A stretch of DNA of 48,974 nucleotides from Meiothermus granaticius NBRC 107808 (GCF_003574355.1 NZ_QWLB01000028.1:1-48974), one strand, 5' to 3'. Shown: positions 23,539 through 32,677, numbered from the stretch's first letter. The notes: a model not told the origin generated them from the sequence alone. A program made the numbers and translations.

Positions 23539-23757
23539 ATGAAGGTATCCAAAAGCCATTTCAAAGCCCATGCCCTGGAGCTTTTGCGCCGAGTAGAGGC
23601 TACCGGCGAGCCCCTGATTCTGAGCGACCGGGGCCGGTTGGTGCTGGAAATTCGCCCATATCGGGGTGAGGAGGTGCGAAAGCGCCTACAGGGCACTCTG
23701 TTGCACTACGAGCAGCCCACGGAGCCCACAGATGAGCCTTGGGAGGCGCTGGCTTGA
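23539..23757 (+). CDS. Phd/YefM-type antitoxin
   Basis: A 72-residue antitoxin: MKVSKSHFKAHALELLRRVEATGEPL followed by ILSDRGRLVLEIRPY is the Phd/YefM DNA-binding fold, with a disordered acidic C-terminus (EQPTEPTDEPWEALA) that would wrap the toxin. The ATG at 23539 is preferred to the ATG at 23527 because the latter lies in the -10 box and relatives start at this methionine. The toxin gene overlaps its stop by 4 bases. The pair probably represses its own promoter. Confidence 0.85.
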   Translation: MKVSKSHFKAHALELLRRVEATGEPLILSDRGRLVLEIRPYRGEEVRKRLQGTLLHYEQPTEPTDEPWEALA

Positions 23758-24164
23758 AGCGCTACCTGCTCGATACCCACGCCTGGGTCTACCTCCTGGC
23801 CGACCCCACCCAGCTACCCCAGGGGCTGGAGCCTTTGTTAGAAGAAGCCCGAGCAGAGCAGGCGCTTTTTGTATCGGCCATCAGTGCTTGGGAGGTGGCC
23901 GTGCTGGCCCGGAAAGGGCGGCTGGCCTTCACCCCAGGGGCCCGGCGCTGGCTCGAGGACGCCTTGCGGGTGCCGGGCATCGAAGTGGTGCCGCTGGACG
24001 CCTACATCGCTTTAGAGGCCGATGGCCTCCCCTTGCCCCACCCCGACCCTGCCGACCGCTTCATTGTTGCGACGGCCCTTCGCCTGGGTGCGGTGCTGGT
24101 GTCGCGCGACGAAAAACTGCAGGGGCTTTTGGGGTTGCAAACGCTTTGGAAGCCGGAGGCATGA
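23754..24164 (+). CDS. vapC: PIN-domain toxin (VapC family)
   Basis: Likely ribonuclease toxin of 136 residues. The acidic PIN residues are present: LLDTHAWVYL (Asp near residue 6), SAISAWEVAVLARKG (Glu near 46), and HPDPADRFIVATA (Asp residues near 98 and 101), with a final VSRDEKL. The DTHAW form is typical of PIN proteins paired with Phd antitoxins. It starts at a TTG overlapping the antitoxin stop (TTGA). The stop is 22 bases from the convergent GT2 gene. The RNA target is unknown. Confidence 0.87.
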   Translation: MKRYLLDTHAWVYLLADPTQLPQGLEPLLEEARAEQALFVSAISAWEVAVLARKGRLAFTPGARRWLEDALRVPGIEVVPLDAYIALEADGLPLPHPDPADRFIVATALRLGAVLVSRDEKLQGLLGLQTLWKPEA

Positions 24165-24186
24165 ACCCGCAAAACACCCCCTTGGG

Positions 24187-25011
24187 TCAAGGCAGCAAAG
24201 GCCTGTCCAAACTTCCTTTGCAGACCTCATTCAGAATCAGCCGGTAGCTTGCTCTGCGGGTGGGGTTGGGGTCAAGCCAGCGTCGCAAATGGGCCTCGAG
24301 CCAGACCGCTTTCCTGTGCAGGCCGTGCAGGGCGGGGTAGTATTCGCGGGTATACAGCAACCCCCCCCGGTAGCCCTCGGCCAGGAAACGGGGGTCGCTG
24401 GGGGTAGAGCTACCGCCGAGGTGTAGCACCCGGCGTGGCACCAGCAAGACCTGCCAGCCCTTGCGGCGGGCTCGGGTACACCACTCGAGGTCTTCGTTAT
24501 AAAAGAAAAAGCGTTCGTCCATGCCGCCGATTTCCGCCAAGGCAGCCTTTCGGGCCATGATCAGGGCCCCAGAGATCCAGCCCACTGCCCTCGGCCCGTG
24601 CAGGCGCCAGTAGTTGGGTGCATAAAACGGCCCAAGCGATTGCAGTTGTCCCGCAGGCGTCTGTAAGGTGGGGCCAGCCAGCGCCGCCTGCGGATGCTCC
24701 TCCAGGGCTTGTTGGAGCACCTCCAGGTCTCCGGCGTTCAGGTATATATCGCTGTTCATCTCCACTACCCAGGGACGGCTGGCAGCTTCCAGCCCTCGGT
24801 CAACGGCGAACGCATAGCCCCGGTTGGGCACCTCGAGCACCCGCACGTCTGGATGGTGGGCCCGCACCCAGTCCGGACTCCCATCGGAAGAGGCGGTGTC
24901 CACGAGTATTTTTTCGGCCTCGGGGTAGTATGCCTCGACCCGCCTGAGGCACTTGCGTAGAATATGCAGGGTGTTGTGGGAGACAATGACAATGGTGAGG
25001 TCTTTACTCAT
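24187..25011 (-). CDS. Family 2 glycosyltransferase (rhamnosyltransferase-like)
   Basis: Inverting GT-A glycosyltransferase of 274 residues, cytoplasmic face of the membrane. LTIVIVSHNT near the start, VDTASSDGSPDW near residue 37-48, the DXD-like MNSDIY near 86-91, SGALIMARKAAL near 148, GGMDERFFFYNEDLEWCTRARRKG near 163-186 (the ED motif), and HLGGSS. This pattern is typical of WbbL-like rhamnosyltransferases, which fits the rml genes alongside, but the sugar is inferred. It is the only gene of the locus on the reverse strand. Confidence 0.87.
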   Translation of the reverse strand: MSKDLTIVIVSHNTLHILRKCLRRVEAYYPEAEKILVDTASSDGSPDWVRAHHPDVRVLEVPNRGYAFAVDRGLEAASRPWVVEMNSDIYLNAGDLEVLQQALEEHPQAALAGPTLQTPAGQLQSLGPFYAPNYWRLHGPRAVGWISGALIMARKAALAEIGGMDERFFFYNEDLEWCTRARRKGWQVLLVPRRVLHLGGSSTPSDPRFLAEGYRGGLLYTREYYPALHGLHRKAVWLEAHLRRWLDPNPTRRASYRLILNEVCKGSLDRPLLP

Positions 25012-25054
25012 GTGACCAGGTACTTTCCAAATATCAGCCTTGATAGGCTTGGAT

Positions 25055-25060
25055 TAGGAT
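25055..25060 (+). promoter_or_regulatory. -10 box of rmlC (leaderless type)
   Basis: TAGGAT, 7 bases before the GTG at 25068. Confidence 0.45.
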
Positions 25061-25067
25061 AAATGAA

Positions 25068-25604
25068 GTGATGAGTTTAAACGAGCAAGCCCTTGCTGCC
25101 ATGGAGTACCAGAGCTATCCAGCTCCTGCTGAGATTCAAGGGGTGGCGCACATTCCTCTGAAAAAGTACCGGGCGCTCGAGGGAGCCTTTATGGAATACC
25201 TACGCCTGGGCGCAGGCCAGGTTGAGGGTTTAGCTGCTACGTTTGAGGCCCGGCAAATCTCGGTCTCGTGGGCGGTGCCGGGTCGCATCAACGCCTTTCA
25301 CATCCACCCCAAGCGCCCCCAGGACGAGGTCTGGTGTGTGCTGGAGGGTAGCTTACAGGTCTGGCTGGTGGATCTGCGCGAAGGTTCGCCCACAAAAGGC
25401 CACCGCCGCTCCTTTTTGCTGTCGGGGGAGGCACCGGCGCTTTTGTACATTCCCACCGGGGTAGCTCACGGCTACCGGGCGGGCCATCAAGGGGCCCTGC
25501 TCCTGTACGCCATGAACGACCAGTTCAATCCTGCCGACCCCAACGAAGGCCGCCTACCCTGGGACTTTTTTGGCGCAGACCTATGGGCGGACGACAGAGG
25601 CTAA
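25068..25604 (+). CDS. rmlC: dTDP-4-dehydrorhamnose 3,5-epimerase-like protein
   Basis: Cupin-fold epimerase, third step of dTDP-L-rhamnose synthesis. The 178-residue protein shows the RmlC order: EARQISVSWAVPGRINAFHIHP near residue 60-81 with the catalytic-type His, WCVLEGSLQVWLVDLREGSPT near 89-109, and LYIPTGVAHGYRA near 125-137, then YAMNDQFNPADPNEGRLPWD. The sequence is more diverged than its RmlA and RmlB neighbours, and the N-terminal part is atypical, so a different sugar epimerase is possible. It starts at a GTG (25068), with ATG three bases later as alternative. Confidence 0.82.
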   Translation: MMSLNEQALAAMEYQSYPAPAEIQGVAHIPLKKYRALEGAFMEYLRLGAGQVEGLAATFEARQISVSWAVPGRINAFHIHPKRPQDEVWCVLEGSLQVWLVDLREGSPTKGHRRSFLLSGEAPALLYIPTGVAHGYRAGHQGALLLYAMNDQFNPADPNEGRLPWDFFGADLWADDRG

Positions 25605-25746
25605 GTTGCGCCACACTCGGGTATTGCTCTGGAGCACATCAGGCAGAGTGTTGCGATGTTGTTGTGGGCGCAATTGCCCGGTCTGCTGGCAAAAACGAGT
25701 GTTGCAAAACTATCGTGGAGATATTTAGAACCACAGGAGCGATGAG

Positions 25747-26760
25747 ATGGGTTTCAAACGAGTGGTGGTCACGGGTGGGGCCGGGTTCATCGGGGCTAAT
25801 TATGTGCACTACGCCCTGGAAGCCCACCCCGACTGGCAAATCGTTGTGCTGGACAAGCTAACCTATGCGGGCAACCTGGAAAACTTGCAACCCGTGATGA
25901 ACCGGATTGAGTTTATCCAGGGCGATATCGCCAACCCTCAGGATGCCCGGCAAGCCTTGCGTGGGGCCGATGCCGTGCTCAACTTTGCCGCCGAGAGCCA
26001 TGTGGATCGGAGCCTGATAGATGCCTCGGCCTTCGTGCGTACCAATGTCGAGGGTACCCTGGTTTTGCTCGAGGCCGCCCGTCAGGAAGGGGTGAAGCGC
26101 TTCTTGCAGGTTTCCACCGACGAGGTCTATGGCGACCTATCCGGCTCGGATCACCACTCCCTCGAGACCGACCCCTTCCGCCCCCGCTCGCCCTACGCCG
26201 CCTCCAAAGCCGGGGCCGAGCACCTGGTCTTCGCTCATGGCATCTCGCATGGCCTGGATGTGGTGGTCACGCGGGGCTCCAACACCTATGGCCCCTACCA
26301 GTACCCGGAAAAAATCATCCCCCTCTTCATTACCAATGCCCTGGAAGACCGGCCCCTGCCCCTGTACGGCGACGGCTCGGCAGTGCGCGACTACATGCAC
26401 GCCCAGGACCACGCCTCGGGCATTGACCTGGTGCTACACCGGGGCCTTTCGGGCGAGGCCTACAACCTGGGCGCCCGTGAGCAAATTTCCGGAGTACAGG
26501 TGGCCGATGCCATCCTGGAAATCCTCGGCAAACCGCCCACCCTCAAACGCTTTGTGGCCGACCGCCCCGGCCACGACTACCGCTACTCCGTGGATCCTTC
26601 CAGGGCCGAGGCTTTGGGCTGGGTACGCAGGCATTCCTTTTTTGGTGGGGGCTTGCGCGAGACCGTGCAGTGGTACGTACAAAACCAGGCCTGGTGGCAG
26701 CAAGTGCGGGCGAAAAAGGAACACCAGGGCCTGATGCAGACCTGGTATGGGCAGCGCTGA
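25747..26760 (+). CDS. rmlB: dTDP-glucose 4,6-dehydratase
   Basis: NAD-dependent extended SDR, second step of dTDP-L-rhamnose synthesis. The 337-residue protein has the cofactor loop TGGAGFIGANYVHY near residue 9-22, LDKLTYAGNLENL near 36, FAAESHVDRS near 80, STDEVYGDL near 121-129 (Thr-Asp-Glu triad), YAASKAGAEHLV near 152 (YxxxK) and RGSNTYGPYQYPEK near 176. A CAGGAG ribosome site precedes the ATG at 25747. The 142 bases between rmlC and this gene hold no recognised gene. Confidence 0.93.
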   Translation: MGFKRVVVTGGAGFIGANYVHYALEAHPDWQIVVLDKLTYAGNLENLQPVMNRIEFIQGDIANPQDARQALRGADAVLNFAAESHVDRSLIDASAFVRTNVEGTLVLLEAARQEGVKRFLQVSTDEVYGDLSGSDHHSLETDPFRPRSPYAASKAGAEHLVFAHGISHGLDVVVTRGSNTYGPYQYPEKIIPLFITNALEDRPLPLYGDGSAVRDYMHAQDHASGIDLVLHRGLSGEAYNLGAREQISGVQVADAILEILGKPPTLKRFVADRPGHDYRYSVDPSRAEALGWVRRHSFFGGGLRETVQWYVQNQAWWQQVRAKKEHQGLMQTWYGQR

Positions 26761-26775
26761 AATGTCGAGAGTCGG

Positions 26776-27522
26776 GTGAGAGGAGCCGAGAAAATATTGC
26801 TGACGGGCGGAACCGGGCGACTGGGTACTGCCCTGCAGGAGCTGCTGCCTGGACTGATAGCGCCGAGCAGGGAAGAGCTGGACATCACCGACCTGACCAG
26901 CGTCGAGCGAGCGCTCGAGCGCTACCAACCCCAGGTGGTGGTGCATGCCGCCGCCTACACCGACGTAGCCCGCGCCGAGACCGAGAAAGCGCTGTGCTGG
27001 AAGGTGAATGTGGAGGGCACCCGCAACCTGGTTCGAGCAGCTCTGCGGCGTGACCTGCACTTTGTTCACATCTCCACGGATTATGTGTTTTGGGGCGATG
27101 CCGGCGGCTACCGGGAAGACGACCCGGTGGGGCCGGTACGCAACTACTACGCCCTGTCCAAGCTGGCCGCCGAGGAGGTGGTACGAACCTTGCCCTGCTA
27201 CCTGATTATTCGCACCAGTTTCCGAACTGCGCCCTTTCCCTACCCGGTAGCTTACCACGACCTCTACACCAGCCAGGACTATCTGGAGGTCATTGCGCCG
27301 CAGGTTGCGCTGGCTCTGCAAAACCTGGAAAGGATACCCTACAACACCCTTCACATCGCTACCGAGCGCAAGTCGGTCTTTGAATTGGCCCGCCGAACCC
27401 GTCCGGACGTTAGACCAGCGAGCAAGCAGGAGGCCGGGGTCTCTCTGCCGGAGGATGTATCGTTGGATGTCTCAAGGTGGCAAGCCCTCAAAGGCGTTTG
27501 GCATCTTCATTCGGTACGGTAA
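26776..27522 (+). CDS. rmlD: dTDP-4-dehydrorhamnose reductase (short form)
   Basis: Last step of dTDP-L-rhamnose synthesis. LLTGGTGRLGTALQELLPG near residue 8-26 is the RmlD cofactor loop; VVHAAAYTDVARAE near 54-67, ISTDYVFWG near 96-104 and YYALSKLAAEE near 119-129 (YxxxK) are diagnostic. At 248 residues it is shorter than the usual 280-300; the substrate-binding C-terminal part appears reduced. It starts at a GTG (26776), as the ATG at 26761 runs into a stop. It follows rmlB by 15 bases, so the two form an operon. Confidence 0.88.
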   Translation: MRGAEKILLTGGTGRLGTALQELLPGLIAPSREELDITDLTSVERALERYQPQVVVHAAAYTDVARAETEKALCWKVNVEGTRNLVRAALRRDLHFVHISTDYVFWGDAGGYREDDPVGPVRNYYALSKLAAEEVVRTLPCYLIIRTSFRTAPFPYPVAYHDLYTSQDYLEVIAPQVALALQNLERIPYNTLHIATERKSVFELARRTRPDVRPASKQEAGVSLPEDVSLDVSRWQALKGVWHLHSVR

Positions 27523-27612
27523 GCTATAGAGCGGTGTCTTAGAGTATCCTAACCAACAACAAATAGGCGGAGTTGCCCAAAAATTTGTAAATACCAATAA
27601 GGGGTTAAAATA

Positions 27613-27956
27613 ATGGCAAAACGTGTGTTCATTACTGGAATCACAGAACAAGACGGTGCTTATCTAATTAAGCTCTTGCTGGATAAGGGGTACGAAGTTT
27701 TTAGTGCCCACTGCTGCAGTACCTCTGTAAACCTTTGGCAGCTCGAGGAACTTGGCATCGCCAATCAAGTAAAGCCGGTTCCTTTTGATTTCCAGCTAAA
27801 GATCACTAGACCGGCAAGTTGGGGATTCAAATCAACCCCGAGCTTTACTACCAGGCCAGGGTAGACCTACTACTGGGTAGCTCCGAAAAGGCCAAGAGCA
27901 GACTGGGCTCGATGCAGGCCGTCTTCTTTGAACAGCTGATTAGCACTATGGCGTAG
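27613..27956 (+). pseudogene. gmd: Collapsed GDP-mannose 4,6-dehydratase gene
   Basis: The 5' piece (27613 to about 27806) encodes the Gmd N-terminus: RVFITGITEQDGAYLIKLLL, then SVNLWQLEELGI. The 3' piece, in another frame (27816-27956, ending TAG), encodes IQINPELYYQARVDLLLG, SSEKAKSRLGS and FFEQLISTMA, which matches the Gmd C-terminus. Roughly 250 central residues are gone, together with the active site. A functional gmd would make GDP-4-keto-6-deoxymannose for fucose or rhamnose. It marks an earlier state of this locus. An AAGGGG ribosome site remains. Confidence 0.85.
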
Positions 27957-28007
27957 GAAGACTTGACTAGAGCAAGACGCTTTAGGTCACCACTCTAAGT
28001 AAACCCA

Positions 28008-29270
28008 ATGTTTAGAGTCAAGCAGTTTATCATGAAGATTCTCTATGCATCTACGTTACGGCGTACGATGTGGATACTCCTCAGTTATTTCGCACGTTTC
28101 GGATTTCAAGCAGCCAGCTTTTCGCTGGTTGCTCGATCCTTAGGGTCGGACGGATTCGGGGTATTTTCTGCCACACTCGCACTCACTCTATTCATTTCTC
28201 CATTTGTCGAGCTCGGTGCGTACACTTTAATCATACGGGATGTGACTGTCAAATCGTATCCACGATTGGTGTTGGGCAGTAATCTCAGCCTGATTTTCTT
28301 CTCCTTGCCGATAGGCCTACTGGTCGCCGTCGGAATAAAGCTCATTTTGCTTCCACATATTTCAATGATCTCTTTTCTGGCTGTTGCTCTTGCAGTATTT
28401 TTAGGAGGTAGGTTACAAGTCATTGCCTCGGCCATGAATGTCGCCACAGACAAGGCGTGGCGCAATAGTGTTGTGGAAATTATCAGTGGAGTACTCCAGA
28501 CAATTCTAGCCATCGTCCTTTTGTTAATGAAAGGTTCCGTCGAGATTTGGTGTGCGCTGTTTCTTGCCCAGTACCTAACTGTGGGAATTGCCTCGCTCGG
28601 ATGGGTGGCTAAGGATATCGGGATCGAAACTGTAAAGCTAACGAGCTTGAGTCGAGGACGGATATGGGAGGGATTGAGCTTTGCGACTTCTACCTCGGCT
28701 AGCGGAACTTATACCGAGATAGATAAGACGCTGCTGATCAGATTCACCGACGCCCACATAACAGGCTTTTACGCGGCAGGCTTCCGGGTAGTTCTCTTTG
28801 CAGCGATCCCGCTTGTGGCCTTCCTGGCAGCGGTTTCGCCGAGGTTTTTTATCGAAGGGAATTCTTCGCCCCGAGCAGCTTTTGCATTCGCTAAACGAAT
28901 TATGCCGTACACGCTGGGATTGGGTCTCACAGCATCAGTCGGGCTATGGTTCGTCGCCCCTTTAATACCCGTTGTTATTGGCAGTGATTTCAGCGAGACA
29001 CCGATGGTTGTGCGATGGATAGCGCTTTATATCCTAATTCAGGCATTCCAGTATCCTCTGGCAGATGCTTTAACTGCCTCGGGACTCCAGACTATGCGTA
29101 CAGTTGGGCAAATTGCCGGCGTTGCGGTGAATATTGGCCTCAATCTCTGGCTGATACCTGTGTATGATTGGCGTGGGGCAGCATTCTCGGCTTTGATCAC
29201 TCAGCTATGCCTTCTCATGTTTTTCGCTGGCGCGTGGTGGCACACGCTAAGCGGTAAGCACCACAGGTGA
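28008..29270 (+). CDS. Wzx-like polysaccharide flippase (MOP superfamily)
   Basis: Flips undecaprenyl-linked oligosaccharide units across the inner membrane. The 420-residue protein has about twelve to fourteen helices. The N-terminal segment FQAASFSLVARSLGSDGFGVFSA and the later ALYILIQAFQYPLADALTASG fit polysaccharide-export MOP proteins. Such flippases vary greatly, and substrate cannot be read from sequence. Codon use is much more AT-rich than in flanking housekeeping genes and no CTCGAG hexamer occurs in it, a sign of recent transfer. Start ATG at 28008; 28032 is an alternative. Confidence 0.82.
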   Translation: MFRVKQFIMKILYASTLRRTMWILLSYFARFGFQAASFSLVARSLGSDGFGVFSATLALTLFISPFVELGAYTLIIRDVTVKSYPRLVLGSNLSLIFFSLPIGLLVAVGIKLILLPHISMISFLAVALAVFLGGRLQVIASAMNVATDKAWRNSVVEIISGVLQTILAIVLLLMKGSVEIWCALFLAQYLTVGIASLGWVAKDIGIETVKLTSLSRGRIWEGLSFATSTSASGTYTEIDKTLLIRFTDAHITGFYAAGFRVVLFAAIPLVAFLAAVSPRFFIEGNSSPRAAFAFAKRIMPYTLGLGLTASVGLWFVAPLIPVVIGSDFSETPMVVRWIALYILIQAFQYPLADALTASGLQTMRTVGQIAGVAVNIGLNLWLIPVYDWRGAAFSALITQLCLLMFFAGAWWHTLSGKHHR

Positions 29271-29285
29271 GGTTGGTGAAGCGCC

Positions 29286-30416
29286 ATGAAGACCGTTGTT
29301 TTTCTCCGCACAAATCCGATAGACCCTGATCCTCGGATTGAGAAGCAAGCCCGCACCCTAGCTCGATCTGGTTGGGAAGTTTTCGCGGTTGGCTGGGATC
29401 GAAGTAGACAATTACCCCCAGAGCAAAAGATGGATATGTTTACTGTATACAGGATAGGACCAAAGTCTGAATTTGGAACAGGTTTTCGCAACTTGGGTGG
29501 GTTAATTCTGTGGCATTGGGACTTGTTGAAGTGGCTATGGCGCAGTCGCAATAAGTATACACACATTCACGCAGCAGACCTGGACACCTTATTGCCTGCA
29601 CTAGCCCTTAAGCTTCTATCGGGCAAACGAGTGGTTTACGACATTTTTGATTTTTTCTCTGAGTCGCGGAAAGGGCCAGGGTTATTCAAGAAGCTTGCCC
29701 GCTTCCTTGAGTTGAGAGCGATCGGCCTTGCAGATGCGACTATACTGGTAGATGAAAGCCGCGTAGCGCAGATACGTGGCTCCAAACCAAAACGACTTGA
29801 GTTCATACTCAACAGCCCAGAGGAATTTGATATTACCACAAACCCTAGTAGGGCCTTAACAGAATCCTCTGCACAGCTTCGAATCGTATTTGTGGGTTTT
29901 TTACAAGATCAGCGTTGGTTGTTCGAGATGTTAGATTTGGTTGAAAAGCACCCAAGTTGGCACTTTGACCTGGCTGGTTTTGGCGATCTCGAGGTCGCTC
30001 TGGAGGCGCGGATCAAGAATATACCCAACGCTCGCTTTCACGGACGTATCAGCCATTCTGCGGCTATGGAACTCTCGGCGAGAGCGGATGTACTGTTTGC
30101 TATATACGATCCTAGCCTACCCAACCACAAGTATTCCAGTGCTAACAAGCTGTTTGAGGCTATGATGTTGGGCAAGCCTATCCTAGTGGCTAGAGATACA
30201 GGTATGGATCAAACAGTGGCTAAATATGACCTGGGTTTCGTAGTGGACTACAAGTCCAGTCAAGAGGTAGAAGATCGTCTGAAGCAGATCGCCCAGTGGG
30301 ATACAAAAACTAGGCAAGCCTTTTCTGCCCGTGTACGGGAAGTTTACTCTCAGCGGTTTAGCTGGAAAATAATGTCTGAACGTCTGATCAAATTGTATGA
30401 CACACTCGAAGTTTAG
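29286..30416 (+). CDS. Family 4 glycosyltransferase
   Basis: Retaining GT-B glycosyltransferase of 376 residues. The acceptor half begins VVFLRTNPIDPDPRIEKQARTL; HAADLDTLLPALALK near residue 95 and VYDIFDFFSE near 117 are typical. The donor half holds IVFVGFLQDQRW near 202, GRISHSAAMELSARADVLFAIYDPS near 257, and ANKLFEAMMLGKPILV near 290 (the E(x)7E-type region, with one Glu clear). This resembles the WbuB/WcaI-like set of O-antigen transferases. Follows wzx by 15 bases. Donor sugar unknown. Confidence 0.83.
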   Translation: MKTVVFLRTNPIDPDPRIEKQARTLARSGWEVFAVGWDRSRQLPPEQKMDMFTVYRIGPKSEFGTGFRNLGGLILWHWDLLKWLWRSRNKYTHIHAADLDTLLPALALKLLSGKRVVYDIFDFFSESRKGPGLFKKLARFLELRAIGLADATILVDESRVAQIRGSKPKRLEFILNSPEEFDITTNPSRALTESSAQLRIVFVGFLQDQRWLFEMLDLVEKHPSWHFDLAGFGDLEVALEARIKNIPNARFHGRISHSAAMELSARADVLFAIYDPSLPNHKYSSANKLFEAMMLGKPILVARDTGMDQTVAKYDLGFVVDYKSSQEVEDRLKQIAQWDTKTRQAFSARVREVYSQRFSWKIMSERLIKLYDTLEV

Positions 30417-30423
30417 AGGCCAT

Positions 30424-31557
30424 GTGAGTACTCTCTCCAAATCGCAACCTGCCAACTCATTGCATAGTCGAGTATTCACCGCCTTGACGGTTTTGGTCTT
30501 GATGGGGTTACTGGGAACATTAGCATCGTTGGTATGGATAAGAATTCTCCCTGAGCGGTATTTCTACGATGGCGAGTATATTAGAAGCTTACTGGGAACA
30601 GACTTAAATCCCACCCAAGCCTTTGATACTTTCGTCAACACCGCGTGGGTGTTTGCTATGCTGGGCTTTAGGGCTGATACACCTCGAGAAATAACTTCTG
30701 TAATTCTTTTTCTATTAGCCTTCATCCCTACCGCAGCCTGGTTCTTTGCGGGACTGCGCAGACTACAGTATTGGGGTCTAACTTTGCTAGGTATTTGGGT
30801 AGCCGTGGGTTCAATATATCAGGGTCAGCTATCTAAAGAAGTGATCGCGCTATGGTTCACATCTTTGATTCTGTACGTGGTCGGTTTCAGAAGACCGGTT
30901 GCATGGCTGGCGTTCGTGATACCGCTGGTTTACGCAGTGGCCTTTCGTCCTTATTGGATCGTTATTGCCGCCTTCTGGGGACTGTTCTGGTGGCTATCAA
31001 ACCGCCGCTGGGCATTCAGCTTGAAGTTATTGGTCTTCGTGGGAGCATTGGTCGCGGCCTCAAGTGTCTACTATTTGTACCAAGGTGAACACATAACTGA
31101 AATCCGCGAGCGGCTGAATGAGTTTCGCATTGGATCGGACGTCGCTCAATCTATGATCGTCAACTATCTTCCCAACAATACTATCTTGCATGATGTTGCG
31201 AATTGGATCATCTCATGGATGTTTATCTTATTTCCCCTACCCGTATTGCGACTTCTTGAGCCACTTCAGTGGATTTTTTTTGTGCTTGTGGTGTCAACCG
31301 TGATAACTTTTTACTGGATTAGCCTGAATGTTCAGCGCGAATCAGGTCGGTTTTCTCCCTTACAGCTACGTCGCGTTCGGGCTTGTCTAACATTTATGAT
31401 GGCTTTCACCTTAGTACAGGCCATCTTCGAGCCTGACTACGGTTCTGTACTCAAGCATATGACCGATCTTTTACCTATGATTGCTTATTTATTGGCTTTA
31501 GGTTTGGCTACGAAGCCAAAACGAGTAAAGCTTCTAAGGAAGAGTCATGATTCGTAG
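30424..31557 (+). CDS. Polytopic membrane protein, Wzy-like polymerase candidate
   Basis: A protein of about 377 residues with roughly ten helices and a central extracytoplasmic loop (about residues 215-255, YQGEHITEIRERLNEF). No signature is decisive, which is normal for Wzy polymerases; position between two glycosyltransferase genes and after the flippase is the main support. GYGSVLKHMTDLLP-like segment near 340 (EPDYGSVLKHMTD) could be a polymerase His/Asp loop. The GTG at 30424 has GAGG upstream; the ATG at 30397 overlaps the previous gene by 20 bases and is the alternative. Confidence 0.6.
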   Translation: MSTLSKSQPANSLHSRVFTALTVLVLMGLLGTLASLVWIRILPERYFYDGEYIRSLLGTDLNPTQAFDTFVNTAWVFAMLGFRADTPREITSVILFLLAFIPTAAWFFAGLRRLQYWGLTLLGIWVAVGSIYQGQLSKEVIALWFTSLILYVVGFRRPVAWLAFVIPLVYAVAFRPYWIVIAAFWGLFWWLSNRRWAFSLKLLVFVGALVAASSVYYLYQGEHITEIRERLNEFRIGSDVAQSMIVNYLPNNTILHDVANWIISWMFILFPLPVLRLLEPLQWIFFVLVVSTVITFYWISLNVQRESGRFSPLQLRRVRACLTFMMAFTLVQAIFEPDYGSVLKHMTDLLPMIAYLLALGLATKPKRVKLLRKSHDS

Positions 31558-32662
31558 AAATCGCATTCTGATTGCCATTACTCGAGCCGAGCGCGGTGGT
31601 GCGCCCAAGCACGTTGTGGACTTAATCATTGGGTTAAGAGAAAAGTACGAGCTTTGTCTGGCGATTGGAGAGGAAGGCTATGTAGTAGACGAAGTCCGCA
31701 AAGCCGGTGTACCTGTACACATCATTCCTTCTTTGCAAAGGAACATCTCGCCACTCAAGGACTTAAGAGCTATCTATAGCTTCTCCAAACTGGTCAAGAG
31801 CTTTCAACCCGATCTCATTCACGGGCATACCTTCAAGGCGGGGATGGTCAGTCGCCTTGCTGGGGCGCTTAATCGCGTACCTGTAGTGTATACACCTCAT
31901 GGCTGGAGTTTTATGGATAGAGCGCCCAAGGTTTGGCAGATTGCAGCTCCACCAATAGAGTGGTTTTTGGGTCTTCTAACTCGAAAAGTAATCTGTGTCT
32001 CTGAAGATGAGTATAATCTGGCAGTCAAGAGAGGTGTAATCTCTGCCACAAAATTGACAGTTATTCATAACGGTATCGGCGATGACCCACACCGAGCTCG
32101 GCCAGGCGCTCATGGCGACCCGACGCAGATAATTATGGTGGCTCGCTTCGCTCCGCCAAAAGCTTATGGTCTGCTAATCCGAACAGTGGCGGGTTTGGAA
32201 ATTCCGTTTAAACTCCTGCTCGTTGGAGAAGGTCCTCTGGAGCAGGAGGCAAAAAATCTGGTTTTACAACTCGGTTTGTCGGACAGAGTACATTTCCTCG
32301 GCACCCGTGCAGATATACCCCAACTGCTGGCCCAATCACACATCATGGTGTTGTCCACCAACTGGGAAGGGCTGCCCATTATTTTGCTCGAGGGAATGCG
32401 AGCAGGCTTGCCCATAGTGGCTACAGATGTAGGCGGGAACCGAGAGGTTATCCGGGATGGTGAGACTGGTCTTCTTGTTCCCGCAGGTAGTATTGAGGCC
32501 TTGAGGTCAGCTTTACACAAACTTATCGTATCGCCGCCCTTGCGCGAAGCAATGGGAAAGGCTGGCCGCTTACGCTATGAGAAACATTTTATGCTCGAGC
32601 GTCAAATGCAGAAAACCATAGCTTTATACGAATCAATCCTCAACAATGAATCTTCCAAGTGA
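31547..32662 (+). CDS. Family 4 glycosyltransferase
   Basis: Retaining GT-B glycosyltransferase of 371 residues. ERGGAPKHVVDLIIGL near residue 14-29 is the glycine-rich acceptor loop; IHGHTFKAGMVSRLAG near 90, VYTPHGWSF near 113, IHNGIGDD near 172, VGEGPLEQEA near 225 and STNWEGLPIILLEGMRAGLPIVATDVGG near 267-294 (EX7E motif, Glu at WEGLP and LLEGM) are all typical. It overlaps the preceding membrane protein by 11 bases. Donor and acceptor are unknown. Confidence 0.88.
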   Translation: MIRRNRILIAITRAERGGAPKHVVDLIIGLREKYELCLAIGEEGYVVDEVRKAGVPVHIIPSLQRNISPLKDLRAIYSFSKLVKSFQPDLIHGHTFKAGMVSRLAGALNRVPVVYTPHGWSFMDRAPKVWQIAAPPIEWFLGLLTRKVICVSEDEYNLAVKRGVISATKLTVIHNGIGDDPHRARPGAHGDPTQIIMVARFAPPKAYGLLIRTVAGLEIPFKLLLVGEGPLEQEAKNLVLQLGLSDRVHFLGTRADIPQLLAQSHIMVLSTNWEGLPIILLEGMRAGLPIVATDVGGNREVIRDGETGLLVPAGSIEALRSALHKLIVSPPLREAMGKAGRLRYEKHFMLERQMQKTIALYESILNNESSK

Positions 32663-32677
32663 CTTGGGTGACCCCGA

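Noticed and set aside
25605-25746. A frame of about 45 codons continuing after the rmlC stop (contains MLLWAQLPGLLAK)
   Set aside because: Looks slightly protein-like but matches no family I know and has no start signal; left as non-coding.
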